Assembly: GCA_902611145.1 (NCBI GenBank)
Contig: CACLYO010000003.1
Span: 1-64,000 of the forward strand
Source: an uncultured Pelagibacteraceae bacterium
GTDB lineage: Bacteria > Pseudomonadota > Alphaproteobacteria > Pelagibacterales > Pelagibacteraceae
Direction of reading: 5' to 3'
Length of the DNA: 64,000 nucleotides
The position numbers and the translations under genes are program-made. The notes beneath the pieces are model-generated. The model saw nothing but the letters and a program-made list of their open reading frames with translations, ran no database searches and was not told where the DNA came from. Of this stretch, positions 1-9,110 are shown in pieces. Position 1 is the stretch's first letter; each line of letters begins with the position of its first letter.

Positions 1-852
1 GATGAAAAAATTGCTACACCAGACTGGAAAGCAGAACACATGTTTGGATGTATGCCATCTAGAGATGTAATTATTACTGTAGGAAAAGAAATGTTAGAGG
101 CAACTATGAGCTTTCGATGCCGATGGTTTGAATATTTAGCTTATAGACCATTGATACAACAATACTTTATGGAGGATCCGGGTATGAAACATGAGTCAGC
201 GCCAAAACCTAGATTGACAGATAAAGATTATCATAAAAATTATTTGTCTGATGAAGTAAGCATTGAGCAAAGATTAGAGTGGGCAGAAAAAAAATATTTT
301 GTAACAACTGAAGAAGAACCCCTTTTCGATGCAGCAGATATATTAAGATTTGGTAAAGATTTAATTGTTCAACATGGTTTTACAACAAATTTAAAAGGTA
401 TTGACTGGTTAAAAAGACATTTTCCTGATCATCGTGTTCATACTGTAAATTTCCCAGGAGATCCTTACCCTATTCATATAGATGCAACTTTTACGCCAAT
501 CAGACCTGGTCTAATATTAAATAACCCTGTAAGAAAACTTCCAAAAGATCAAAGAAAACTTTTTGAGGATAACGGCTGGGAAATTATTGAAGCAGCACAA
601 CCAGCACATAACTCTCCTCCTCTTCTAACTTATTATTCAATATGGTTATCAATGAATATTTTAGTTTTAGATCCGAAAACAGTATGTGTAGAAAAAAGTG
701 AAGTATATCAAGCTGAACAACTTGATAAACTAGGTATGGAAGTTTTGCCGATAGATTTTAGAGAAGCTTATGGTTTTGGTGGAAGTTTACATTGTAGTAC
801 AACAGATGTTCATAGAGAAGGTAAATTACAAGATTATTTTCCTAAACAATAA
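1..852 (+). CDS. Glycine/inosamine-type amidinotransferase (GATM-like), 5' end truncated by window edge
   Basis: Frame is open from base 1 (DEKIATPDWKAEHMFGCMPSRDVIITVG...). Amidinotransferase-like blocks: FDAADILRFGKDLIVQ, GIDWLKRHFPDHRVHTVNFPGDPYPIHIDATFTPIRPGL, and C-terminal GFGGSLHCSTTDVHREG with catalytic-type Cys. Confidence 0.85.
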   Translation, partial: DEKIATPDWKAEHMFGCMPSRDVIITVGKEMLEATMSFRCRWFEYLAYRPLIQQYFMEDPGMKHESAPKPRLTDKDYHKNYLSDEVSIEQRLEWAEKKYFVTTEEEPLFDAADILRFGKDLIVQHGFTTNLKGIDWLKRHFPDHRVHTVNFPGDPYPIHIDATFTPIRPGLILNNPVRKLPKDQRKLFEDNGWEIIEAAQPAHNSPPLLTYYSIWLSMNILVLDPKTVCVEKSEVYQAEQLDKLGMEVLPIDFREAYGFGGSLHCSTTDVHREGKLQDYFPKQ

Positions 853-872
853 CTATAAAGAAAAATTGTTAA

Positions 873-1841
873 ATGAATAAAAATATAATTCCTACTATAA
901 ATATTTCTTCATTAATAAATAATGGTTTTAGTTCACCAAAATCAATTAAAACAATAAAAAAAATTAAAAAAGCTTGTGTTGATATTGGTTTTTTTCAAAT
1001 TACAGGTCATGGAATAAATCAAAAAAATATTAAAAGCATTTGTAATGTAGGTAATAAATTTTTTAATTCATCCGAAAAAAATAAAATAAAACTTTCACCT
1101 AAAAAATGGAATCCTAAAAATAAAAATATTTATAGAGGATATTTTCCTAATGATGTAAATGGAAAAGAAGGATTAGATATTGGAGATCTAAAGGTTACAA
1201 AAAAATATGCTAATTCAGTTAAAAACCAATATATAGAGTATTTAAATCTTAATAAATCTATAGATAAAAAATCAATTAGAATATTATCAAATTATTTTGA
1301 TAAAATATTTTTTTTAGGCGAAGCTTTATTTAAAAGCATAATAAAATTATATAATAAAGATACTAATATTTCTAAACTAGCATTTTCAAGACTTAAAACT
1401 CTTAGTACTCTAAGATTTAATTATTACACAAATCAAACAACACCTGTAGAAATTTCAAAACAAGATGGAGAAGCGCTGGGCTGTGAAACTCATGTCGATA
1501 GTGGAATATTTACAATTTTATATCAAGATAAAAAAGGAGGTTTACAAGTTCAAAATAGAAAAAATAAGAAATGGTATAACGTTCCTTTTAATAAAAGTGC
1601 ATTAGTTGTTAACACTGGAAGAGCTCTTGAATACCTAAGTAAAGGTAAATTTAAAGCAACAAACCATAGAGTCCTTTGGAATAAAACAAAAAGAATGTCT
1701 GTACCTTTTTTCTTCGAGCCCTCTTATGATTTTAAAATGAATAAATCATTTTTAATTGGAGTAAAAAAAAATAATACTGGTTTAAAATATGGAAAATTTC
1801 TAAATAAATCCCTAAAAAAATTTATAGAATATCAACGTTAG
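873..1841 (+). CDS. 2-oxoglutarate/Fe(II) oxygenase, isopenicillin-N-synthase-like family
   Basis: N-terminal DIGFFQITGHGI, HVDSGIFTILYQDKKGGLQVQ (HxD), NTGRALEYLSKGKFKATNHRVLW (distal His), RMSVPFFFEP. Confidence 0.85.
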   Translation: MNKNIIPTINISSLINNGFSSPKSIKTIKKIKKACVDIGFFQITGHGINQKNIKSICNVGNKFFNSSEKNKIKLSPKKWNPKNKNIYRGYFPNDVNGKEGLDIGDLKVTKKYANSVKNQYIEYLNLNKSIDKKSIRILSNYFDKIFFLGEALFKSIIKLYNKDTNISKLAFSRLKTLSTLRFNYYTNQTTPVEISKQDGEALGCETHVDSGIFTILYQDKKGGLQVQNRKNKKWYNVPFNKSALVVNTGRALEYLSKGKFKATNHRVLWNKTKRMSVPFFFEPSYDFKMNKSFLIGVKKNNTGLKYGKFLNKSLKKFIEYQR

Positions 1842-1845
1842 AAAA

Positions 1846-2415
1846 TTATAATTTTTTAGCAGTATTTCTCACATCTATTAGAAATTTTTTTCTTTTCTCT
1901 TCACTAACAAATGGTACTGCAAAAAATCTTTTATAAATAACATCTGTAATTCCACAAATATTAAAAACACCCCTTCTTAATCTTTTAGTAGGCATATTTA
2001 AAAAAAAAGTTCTAATTGCAAATTGAGGAGAGCCATATGTACAAAATACAATCGCTTTTTTTCCCTTAAGATTGCCTACTGGATAACCGTAGTTTCCTAC
2101 TATTTTTTTAAACCTAAATGCCCATGGTGGAGCTAAAACTTTATCAATCCAACCTTCAACGATAGCAGGCATTCTAAAATTCCAGATTGGTGCTATTAAA
2201 ACTATAGTATCAGATTTTTCTATTCTTTTGCGATGATCTAAGACTGTTGCATCGGGATTTTCACCAGAAAAAACTGGATCAAATTTTTCTTTGTAAAGAT
2301 CAACGTAGTCAACTTCATGACCATTTTCTTTTACAGTTTTGATAAATTCATCCCTTATTGCAGCGTTGAATGATTTTTCATTATAATGTCCATAAACTAA
2401 AAAAAAATTTTTCAT
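1846..2415 (-). CDS. NAD(P)H dehydrogenase (quinone)/flavodoxin-like fold reductase
   Basis: MKNFFLVYGHYNEKSFNAAIRDEF, IVLIAPIWNFRMPAIVEGWIDKVL, KKAIVFCTYGSP; likely start is the internal MKNFF rather than the upstream codon in the track. Confidence 0.75.
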   Translation of the reverse strand: MKNFFLVYGHYNEKSFNAAIRDEFIKTVKENGHEVDYVDLYKEKFDPVFSGENPDATVLDHRKRIEKSDTIVLIAPIWNFRMPAIVEGWIDKVLAPPWAFRFKKIVGNYGYPVGNLKGKKAIVFCTYGSPQFAIRTFFLNMPTKRLRRGVFNICGITDVIYKRFFAVPFVSEEKRKKFLIDVRNTAKKL

Positions 2416-2981
2416 TAATTCCAAATATTATTTAATATTTTTTCTCTTCCACAAGCTTTTTTGTACCTTAAATAATTTAAAAATTTAACTTTGTAATAAT
2501 CTTGATGTGTTTCCTCAGCTTTATAAAACTTATCAAATTTTCTTATATAAGTTACAATTTTTTTATTAAATTTTTTCTCTAATTTCATAATGCTATTTTC
2601 TATATACTCTTTTTGCTCATCATTCTGATAAAAAGCTACAGATCTATAACTATAACCTTTATCACAAAATTGACCATACTCATCAAAAGGATCTATATTT
2701 ATCCAAAAATGATCAAGTAACTCTCTAAAATTTATTTTATTTTTATCATAAATAATTTCAATCACCTCAAAGTGTCCTGTATTTCCGTATGTAACTTCTT
2801 TATATGTTGGGTTATTTGTAGTTCCACCCGAATAACCTGAAATCACTTCGATAACTCCTTCTTTTTTTTCAAAAGATTCTTCCATACACCAAAAACAACC
2901 TCCAGCAAAATATGCTTTATCTAGATTTTGTGCAAACAAAGATGTTTGGAATAAAAAAATGAAAAAAAATATTTTTTTCAC
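2415..2981 (-). CDS. msrA: Peptide-methionine (S)-S-oxide reductase with signal peptide
   Basis: AYFAGGCFWCMEESFEKKEGVIEVISGYSGG motif, HFWINIDPFDEYGQFCDKGYSYRS; hydrophobic N-terminus ending in FAQ. Confidence 0.92.
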   Translation of the reverse strand: MKKIFFFIFLFQTSLFAQNLDKAYFAGGCFWCMEESFEKKEGVIEVISGYSGGTTNNPTYKEVTYGNTGHFEVIEIIYDKNKINFRELLDHFWINIDPFDEYGQFCDKGYSYRSVAFYQNDEQKEYIENSIMKLEKKFNKKIVTYIRKFDKFYKAEETHQDYYKVKFLNYLRYKKACGREKILNNIWN

Positions 2982-3448
2982 TAATTTTTTAATACTGGAA
3001 ATACTGGGTTAGATTTTTGAAATAGTTTTTGGTATTCCTGTTTAATACATTTATTTTCAATATATTTTATGTTGGCATCTTCAGAAATTTTTTTAGCCTC
3101 TTCGTTTTGAATTCCGTATTGTAACCACAAAGTTTTTGCTCCAATTTTAACAGCTTCTTCAGCAAAACCTGGTGTTTCATTGGATGGTCTAAATATATCA
3201 ACTATATCTATTTTTTCAGAAATTTTTTCTAAACTTTCAACCACAACTTCTCCATTTATTTTTTCTCCTACAGCAAATGGGTTTACTGGTATTACTTTAT
3301 ACCCAAACCCTTGCATATATTTCATAACTACATTAGCTGGCTTTCTTTTTAAATTTTTAGGATCCTCACCTTTTTTTTCAGAACTCACTCCAATCATTGC
3401 AATTGTTTTGGAGTTTTTAAGAATTTCTTTTATTTGATCATCACTCAT
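2981..3448 (-). CDS. CoA-binding domain protein (YccU-like)
   Basis: KTIAMIGVSSEKKGEDP, GYKVIPVNPFAVGEKINGEVVVESL, IDIVDIFRPSNETPGFAEEAVKIGAKTLWLQYGI. Confidence 0.85.
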   Translation of the reverse strand: MSDDQIKEILKNSKTIAMIGVSSEKKGEDPKNLKRKPANVVMKYMQGFGYKVIPVNPFAVGEKINGEVVVESLEKISEKIDIVDIFRPSNETPGFAEEAVKIGAKTLWLQYGIQNEEAKKISEDANIKYIENKCIKQEYQKLFQKSNPVFPVLKN

Positions 3449-4221
3449 TATTTATTTTTCCATTTCGGTTTTCTTTTTTCTAAAAAGGCAGATATTCCTT
3501 CATGGGCATCTCTAGCCATCATATTTAAAGTCATCATCTTACTTGTATATAAATATGCTTTTCTTAATGGCATTTCTAATTGTTTATAAAAAGCTTGTTT
3601 TCCAATTTTTATAGTTAGATTTGATTTAGAAGCAATTGTTTTTGCTACCTTCAAAACTTCACTATTTAATTTTGATTTTGAATAATGATCATTAATCAAA
3701 CCTATTTCTTTAGCATAGTTAGCTTTAATTGGTTCGCCAGTTAAAAGCATTTTCATCATTCTTTTTCTGTGAATTTTTCTACTAACCGCAACCATCGGTG
3801 TGCTACAGAACAAACCTATATTTACACCTGGTGTTGCAAACATTGTGTCATTTGTACTGTATGCTAAATCACAACTAGCCACTAATTGACATCCTGCAGC
3901 GTAAGCAGCTCCGTGTACTTTAGCTATAACAGGTTTTCTTCCTTCTACAATTTGGATCATAACCTTTGAACAGAGATTAAATAATTTTAAATATTTAGAT
4001 CTTTTTTTTAAACCTTTTACTTCTTTTAAGTTATGACCAGCGCTAAATCCTTTTCCTGCTCCTTCTAAAATTATTACTTTAGTAGAATTATCTTTATCTA
4101 GTTTTTTAAAAGTATTTAAAATTTCTCTTAATGTTTTAAATGATAGTGAATTATAGGTCTTAGGGTCATTTAAAATTATTTTCTTAACTCCTGAGCCTAA
4201 ATTTTTAACCAAAATATTCAT
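3448..4221 (-). CDS. Enoyl-CoA hydratase/isomerase family protein
   Basis: VIILEGAGKGFSAGHNLKEV, KPVIAKVHGAAYAAGCQLVASCDLAYSTNDTMFATPGVNIGLF (crotonase oxyanion-hole signature). Confidence 0.9.
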   Translation of the reverse strand: MNILVKNLGSGVKKIILNDPKTYNSLSFKTLREILNTFKKLDKDNSTKVIILEGAGKGFSAGHNLKEVKGLKKRSKYLKLFNLCSKVMIQIVEGRKPVIAKVHGAAYAAGCQLVASCDLAYSTNDTMFATPGVNIGLFCSTPMVAVSRKIHRKRMMKMLLTGEPIKANYAKEIGLINDHYSKSKLNSEVLKVAKTIASKSNLTIKIGKQAFYKQLEMPLRKAYLYTSKMMTLNMMARDAHEGISAFLEKRKPKWKNK

Positions 4222-4226
4222 AATTT

Positions 4227-4586
4227 TTATAATTTTTCTCCATCAAAAACTGGAATATTCTTATATTCAAAAGTATCAATATTGTCGATACAGGCGACAT
4301 TATATTCATAGTTTTTTGGGTTAGTATATGATCTGTGATGAGTGTAAATACCACAATTTTTACAAAAAAAGTGCTCTGCAAGGTGTTTTTTTCCAAATTT
4401 ATAAACCGTTAATTGATCATTTCCTTTTATAATTTTTAAATTTTCTAATTTAATCTTCGCCATTATATATCCACGTCTCTTACATAAAGAGCAATTACAC
4501 CTAACTAATTCTTCCAAACCATTTTCTAGTTTAAGTTCAATATGAACTTTTTTACAATGACAAGTTAATATTTCTATTTTGTTCAC
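4227..4586 (-). CDS. GFA (glutathione-dependent formaldehyde-activating)-type zinc protein
   Basis: TCHCKKVHIELKL, VRCNCSLCKRRGYI, HLAEHFFCKNCGIYTHHRSYTNP cysteine pattern of the GFA/CENP-V family. Confidence 0.82.
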   Translation of the reverse strand: MNKIEILTCHCKKVHIELKLENGLEELVRCNCSLCKRRGYIMAKIKLENLKIIKGNDQLTVYKFGKKHLAEHFFCKNCGIYTHHRSYTNPKNYEYNVACIDNIDTFEYKNIPVFDGEKL

Positions 4587-4591
4587 TAAAT

Positions 4592-5530
4592 TTATCTTCT
4601 TATTTTATTTTCGTATTTTTTTCTCATCTTTTGCAAATTAAGCAAATATTCATCTCTGATCTTTGATATCTCTGCTACAGATTTTCCCCTAGCTTGTTTT
4701 TTTGTTCCTGCGATTACTCTATTTGAAAGTTTATTTGAAAGTTTTGGAGCTTTTAATTTTGTCCAAGGTAATTTTAAAGCTGGACCAAACTGTTCTAACA
4801 TATGTTTCATACCTGCATTTCCTCCAGCTAAATGAAATGTCAAAAAAGTTCCCATCAATGACCATCTCATTCCTGGACCATCCTCTATTGCTCTATCTAA
4901 TTCTTTGGTAGACGCATAACCTTCATTAACTATGTGCAACGCTTCTCTCCATAATGCCTCTTGTAGTCTATCTGATAAATAGCCTGGCAACTCTTTCTTA
5001 ATCATTATTGGATTCATCGAAATAGACTTGTAAAATTTATAAGCTTTTTTTAAAAAATTTTTCTTAGTTCTTTTGCCAGGAACAATTTCAACACCAGGAA
5101 GCATATAAACAGGATTAAATGGATGGGCTATAATTGTTCGTGATGGATTTTTGCATTTAGAATAAATTCTTGATGGTAGCAAACCAGAAGAACTTGAAGA
5201 AATTATTACATTAGGTTTTGAATATTTTCCTATTATTTCCATCAATTTTGTCTTTACTTTATAATTTTCTGGAGCACATTCTTGAACGAAATCTGCTTCT
5301 TTTAAAGCTTCTTGTATAGATGTTACATATTTAAAATTTTTTAGTTTAAGTTTTTTTTTATTAAAAAGTTTTCTTACATAAGGCCAAGTTCTTTTTATTT
5401 CTTTGATTATTTTTTTTTTTAATCTTATATCTTTGTCGTAAGCTATGACTTTTTTGTTATGAGCTAAAAATCTTACAATCCATCCCGAACCAATTACACC
5501 TGTACCAATGACAGCTATTTTTTTTATCAT
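4592..5530 (-). CDS. 3-hydroxyacyl-CoA dehydrogenase family, L-carnitine dehydrogenase-like
   Basis: IAVIGTGVIGSGWIVRFLAHNKKVIAYD, VQECAPENYKVKTKLM, SSSSSGLLPSRIY, AHPFNPVYMLPGVEIV, GPGMRWSLMGTFLTFHLAGGNAGMKHMLEQFGPALKLPWT as remembered for L-carnitine dehydrogenases. Confidence 0.8.
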   Translation of the reverse strand: MIKKIAVIGTGVIGSGWIVRFLAHNKKVIAYDKDIRLKKKIIKEIKRTWPYVRKLFNKKKLKLKNFKYVTSIQEALKEADFVQECAPENYKVKTKLMEIIGKYSKPNVIISSSSSGLLPSRIYSKCKNPSRTIIAHPFNPVYMLPGVEIVPGKRTKKNFLKKAYKFYKSISMNPIMIKKELPGYLSDRLQEALWREALHIVNEGYASTKELDRAIEDGPGMRWSLMGTFLTFHLAGGNAGMKHMLEQFGPALKLPWTKLKAPKLSNKLSNRVIAGTKKQARGKSVAEISKIRDEYLLNLQKMRKKYENKIRR

Positions 5531-6382
5531 TTAATCTGCTAGACCATCTGATCTTGCTGTATTTCTCTCTAAATGTATTGGTAATACCTTACCATAAATA
5601 GCTTTTGAGTGTTCTGGTGTATTTACTCTCCATGGATCCAAAACATAAGCTGGGATACACATATATCGTGATTTTTGTCCTTCTATTTTTGTAACTCTGT
5701 GCATAGTAAATCTTCCTTTAAAAATCTGAAGGTCACCTGGTTCTAATTTCAGTTGCTTAACTCTTTCTCTATCACCGTTTAATACTTTTTTAACTTCTTC
5801 AAAATTTTCATTTCCTGGTTCTCTTATGTTTGGACAATATTCAAATATTCCACCTTTCTCTGGCTTTTGAATCATTAAACTTAATGTAAATTCACAACTA
5901 TCAAAATGCCAAGGAAGAATTCCTTCAGGCTCCATAACGTTATATGCGTGACAAGCCAATGGATCTGCCCATCTATAAATTGGAGAAACTCCTAAGCAAG
6001 CTGATACAAATTTTAAAAGTTCATCTGTTTCATAAAGATATTTCATTTCAGAATTTTTGGAGAAACAATCTGAATTCAAGTATCCATTATACCTATTCAT
6101 AAAAGTTCTTTTTGGGTGATCTTTTGGTAAATTTGGATCATCTTTAGCATATAAATATGGATTTATACTTTCTTTAGACATGTAAACTTCATTTAGTTGT
6201 TTCTCTAATTCTGAATTCATTATTTCTAAAGATTTAGGTAAAATAAAATTTGGAATTGTAGAACAGCTAGATTGATCTAGCTCTTCTTTGCATCTGTTAA
6301 TTAAGTTTTTAATTACTGGAGAATTTAAGTCATAAATTGGATATTTCTCTAAATCTACTATCGACTTAAGTCTTTCGTTCAC
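5531..6382 (-). CDS. HalD/BesD-like 2OG-Fe(II) enzyme, predicted hydroxylase (HxD)
   Basis: ILPWHFDSCEFTLSLMIQKPEKGGIFEYCPNIR and GDLQIFKGRFTMHRVTKIEGQKSRYMCIPAYV; HFD facial triad rather than HxG. Confidence 0.75.
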   Translation of the reverse strand: MNERLKSIVDLEKYPIYDLNSPVIKNLINRCKEELDQSSCSTIPNFILPKSLEIMNSELEKQLNEVYMSKESINPYLYAKDDPNLPKDHPKRTFMNRYNGYLNSDCFSKNSEMKYLYETDELLKFVSACLGVSPIYRWADPLACHAYNVMEPEGILPWHFDSCEFTLSLMIQKPEKGGIFEYCPNIREPGNENFEEVKKVLNGDRERVKQLKLEPGDLQIFKGRFTMHRVTKIEGQKSRYMCIPAYVLDPWRVNTPEHSKAIYGKVLPIHLERNTARSDGLAD

Positions 6383-6753
6383 TTCAATTCTCCGTCCTCT
6401 CGCATTTTAGCCCTGATTTTTGTAGCTGAGATTTTTTGTATTTCTTCCGGCATAACTATTTCTTCTATTTTATAACCAACTCCTCTGCCGTAACAAATGT
6501 TAGTTATATTAGGAACTAATAGGATTTTAAATCTACCTTCGTATTTTGGATTTAATCTTTCTTCTATATTTTTTTTAACTGTTTCAAAATCAAATGGATT
6601 ATCATCTACTCCTTGAACATCTCTTATTTGAATACAAACTTGACCAGTTTTTTTTATTATTTCTTCAAATAAAGCATAATGACCATCATGAAATGGTTGC
6701 CATCTTCCTAGCATTTGTGCTGTTGGCTTTTTGTTATCCCATTTATAGCTCAT
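6379..6753 (-). CDS. Small nucleotidyltransferase (adenylyl/cytidylyl-transferase fold)
   Basis: LGRWQPFHDGHYALFEEI (HxGH) and ISATKIRAKMRED (ISxTxxR-type); 4-nt overlap with the downstream oxygenase gene. Confidence 0.82.
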   Translation of the reverse strand: MSYKWDNKKPTAQMLGRWQPFHDGHYALFEEIIKKTGQVCIQIRDVQGVDDNPFDFETVKKNIEERLNPKYEGRFKILLVPNITNICYGRGVGYKIEEIVMPEEIQKISATKIRAKMREDGELK

Positions 6754-6793
6754 AGATACTCCTTAAAGATTAGTTTAAACTTAATAATTTAAA

Positions 6794-9046
6794 TTAAAAG
6801 ACTTTATTTAATTCTATATTTGCTTCCCTTGCATTTCCTATATTTGTTAAATCATCATTTAAATTAAAGCTTAAATTAAAACCATTTATATCTTTCTTAA
6901 TTTCAAATTTCGACATTAAATTTTCTGAACCATTTATTTTAAAAGCGTACTCAGTATCTTTGTTTGGTAGATAACCTAAAGCAATATGAATATTATCAGT
7001 ATGTCCATAATCTAAAGCTTGGTTTCTTTCGTAAATAATAAAAATACTATAATTTTCTGGAAAAACTATATCGATACCAATTTCACCATTAATGTTATGA
7101 AAAGCGGCAGGATTTAACTTTGTGTTAAAAGCTTTGGAAGTATCAGAAACATATGTGTATTTGAGATTTGATGAACGTTTTAAATTAGCTTGATATTCTA
7201 ATTTCCCATGTCTCTTAATAGAGTGCCTTTCATTTTCTAAGTCATGTACGGCTGCAACTGTTGCTCTTAAATGTCTTGTTTTTACATGTTGTTTTTCAAC
7301 ACTTATTGCCCCTAAACCTACTTCATCATAAGCATTTAATATTGTATGCCCAAAATCTATTTGGCTAGATGGAATTATTGTTAATTTATTTTTTTTAATT
7401 TCATCTTTAATTTTAACAGTACCATACATTTGTTTTCCTCTTCTATTTGCAGTTACATGTTCTCCATCCATTACTGATAAAATGTCTGTTTTAATTTTTC
7501 CAATTCCAATAATGGTATCAATATACTTAGTGTCTATCTCAGATGGTCTAGTATTATAAAAAGTAAGGTTATATGTGTCTGCATCTAAATTACTTCCTGC
7601 ATCACCAACATCAGTATTATCCCTTCCATATCTAAAGGCTAATCCTACAATACCATTATTTTCAGTAAATTTATCTGCACCCAATGTTAAAGAATTAGTT
7701 TCAATCTCTTTTGATGATGAAACACTAGTATCACCCATTCTTCCAACTGCAATACTTCCTTCACTCCAATAAAATACATCTTGTTTTTTATCTTTTGTAT
7801 TTTTTTTAGCAGCTGAAGTTCTAACTACTTCAGTAAGAGAGGCTAGTATTTGATTTGAAAAATTAAGATTAATGTTAAGGTTCGTTAAATTTTGTTTATC
7901 TTTATTTCTTCTTATCCATTTTAATCTATTTAAAGTAGAGTTTGTTGAACGTTCAATAGTTCTTCTTGCAAGTTCTATTTGAGCTTCTGCCATTCCGGTT
8001 TTATCACTATTTTCTGTAATAGAAGGACAATTTCCTGAGATAATATTAAAAGGACAAACTAAATCAAATTCAGTAATATCATCATTATCATCGTCACCTA
8101 CATACATTTTTAATCCATTAGCACTGAATGAAATTCCTCTTGGTTGATCTAAAGCACTATCTAAATCAGGTAAATAAACTCGTCCATCTATAGTATATGA
8201 AGACGTATCATATGCGACATTAAGAGAAATTTGAGTAACATCTTTACCTGAAGCCGCATTGTTATGATCAACAAGAAAAAGTCTTTTTCCGTTTGCACTA
8301 AATCTCATTGTGTTTGGATTTGAAACTTCATCTTCTAATTCTATTCCAGCATTTGTATTAAGTGAAATTGTAGTTAAGTCGTATGGAGTTGAAAGTTGAT
8401 ACTCAAGAAGTCTAGTATTAGGTGAATGTGTGGCATTGGCTCCATGAAAAATTAAAAATAATTTTGTTCCATCATCATTAATTTCCATACCTTGAAGTCG
8501 ATTATCATTTGAAGTACCATCAGCAATAGTTACACTCCCAGCTTCACTATTATTTTGTAAGGCATCAGTTTCAAGCAGAGGAGTTTCATGTGCAAAAGAG
8601 CATGTTGAAATATCAAAGGGTGAAGTTAAGTCAAACCTAAATACTATATCTACTCTTGATCTTGCACCTGAATTTTTAGTGTTTGAACCCTGCGCTAGAA
8701 ACAGTTTCATCCCATCACTGCTAAATTCTAAATCATATAAACCAAGGAGTGAAAATTCAGGACCACTTAATACACATCTTTCATCATCTCCAGCATAAAC
8801 CCTTGTAGAAATGTCAAAAGGCGTAGTTAAGTTGTATTCATTTAGAGCTTTAGTACTCTCCCCTGTAGCATTACCACCATAACTTGCGAACATTTTTGTT
8901 CCATCTTTATTAAATTCAATACCTTGTATGACATCATTGCTATCAGTGAATTGTGTTGTTTGTACAAAAGTAACCATACCTGCAAAAGAATTGGAAATAG
9001 GAAATAGTAAAAACAATATGATTAATATTTTTTTAATTAAAAACAT
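6794..9046 (-). CDS. Autotransporter-like outer membrane protein with N-terminal propeller-like repeats
   Basis: Signal peptide; repeated blades IEFNKDGTKMFASY / LEFSSDGMKLFLAQ / MEINDDGTKLFLIF / MRFSANGKRLFLVD / ISFSANGLKMYVGD each followed by YNLTTPFDIST-type segment; C-terminal beta-barrel-like alternation ending in ...NIELNKVF. Confidence 0.75.
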   Translation of the reverse strand: MFLIKKILIILFLLFPISNSFAGMVTFVQTTQFTDSNDVIQGIEFNKDGTKMFASYGGNATGESTKALNEYNLTTPFDISTRVYAGDDERCVLSGPEFSLLGLYDLEFSSDGMKLFLAQGSNTKNSGARSRVDIVFRFDLTSPFDISTCSFAHETPLLETDALQNNSEAGSVTIADGTSNDNRLQGMEINDDGTKLFLIFHGANATHSPNTRLLEYQLSTPYDLTTISLNTNAGIELEDEVSNPNTMRFSANGKRLFLVDHNNAASGKDVTQISLNVAYDTSSYTIDGRVYLPDLDSALDQPRGISFSANGLKMYVGDDDNDDITEFDLVCPFNIISGNCPSITENSDKTGMAEAQIELARRTIERSTNSTLNRLKWIRRNKDKQNLTNLNINLNFSNQILASLTEVVRTSAAKKNTKDKKQDVFYWSEGSIAVGRMGDTSVSSSKEIETNSLTLGADKFTENNGIVGLAFRYGRDNTDVGDAGSNLDADTYNLTFYNTRPSEIDTKYIDTIIGIGKIKTDILSVMDGEHVTANRRGKQMYGTVKIKDEIKKNKLTIIPSSQIDFGHTILNAYDEVGLGAISVEKQHVKTRHLRATVAAVHDLENERHSIKRHGKLEYQANLKRSSNLKYTYVSDTSKAFNTKLNPAAFHNINGEIGIDIVFPENYSIFIIYERNQALDYGHTDNIHIALGYLPNKDTEYAFKINGSENLMSKFEIKKDINGFNLSFNLNDDLTNIGNAREANIELNKVF

Positions 9047-9110
9047 TTGGCTTTTTTAAATGAATTTAGATTTAATGCATTATTAAAAGTGCTCAAAATT
9101 GGTAATAAAT

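Noticed and set aside
3180-3437. Plus-strand ORF opposite the CoA-binding protein gene
   Set aside because: Fully antisense to a well-supported gene and no recognisable protein features; likewise the other short antisense/overlapping ORFs in the track (e.g. 4205-4396, 4702-4911, 7575-7772, 11392-11586, 11894-12184, 19321-19599, 24404-24652, 29973-30332, 38284-38691, 46007-46207, 53392-53841, 56600-56899).
5531-6382. Radical halogenase
   Set aside because: Overall BesD/HalD-like sequence but the metal motif reads HFD, so a halogenase call is not supported; recorded as predicted hydroxylase.
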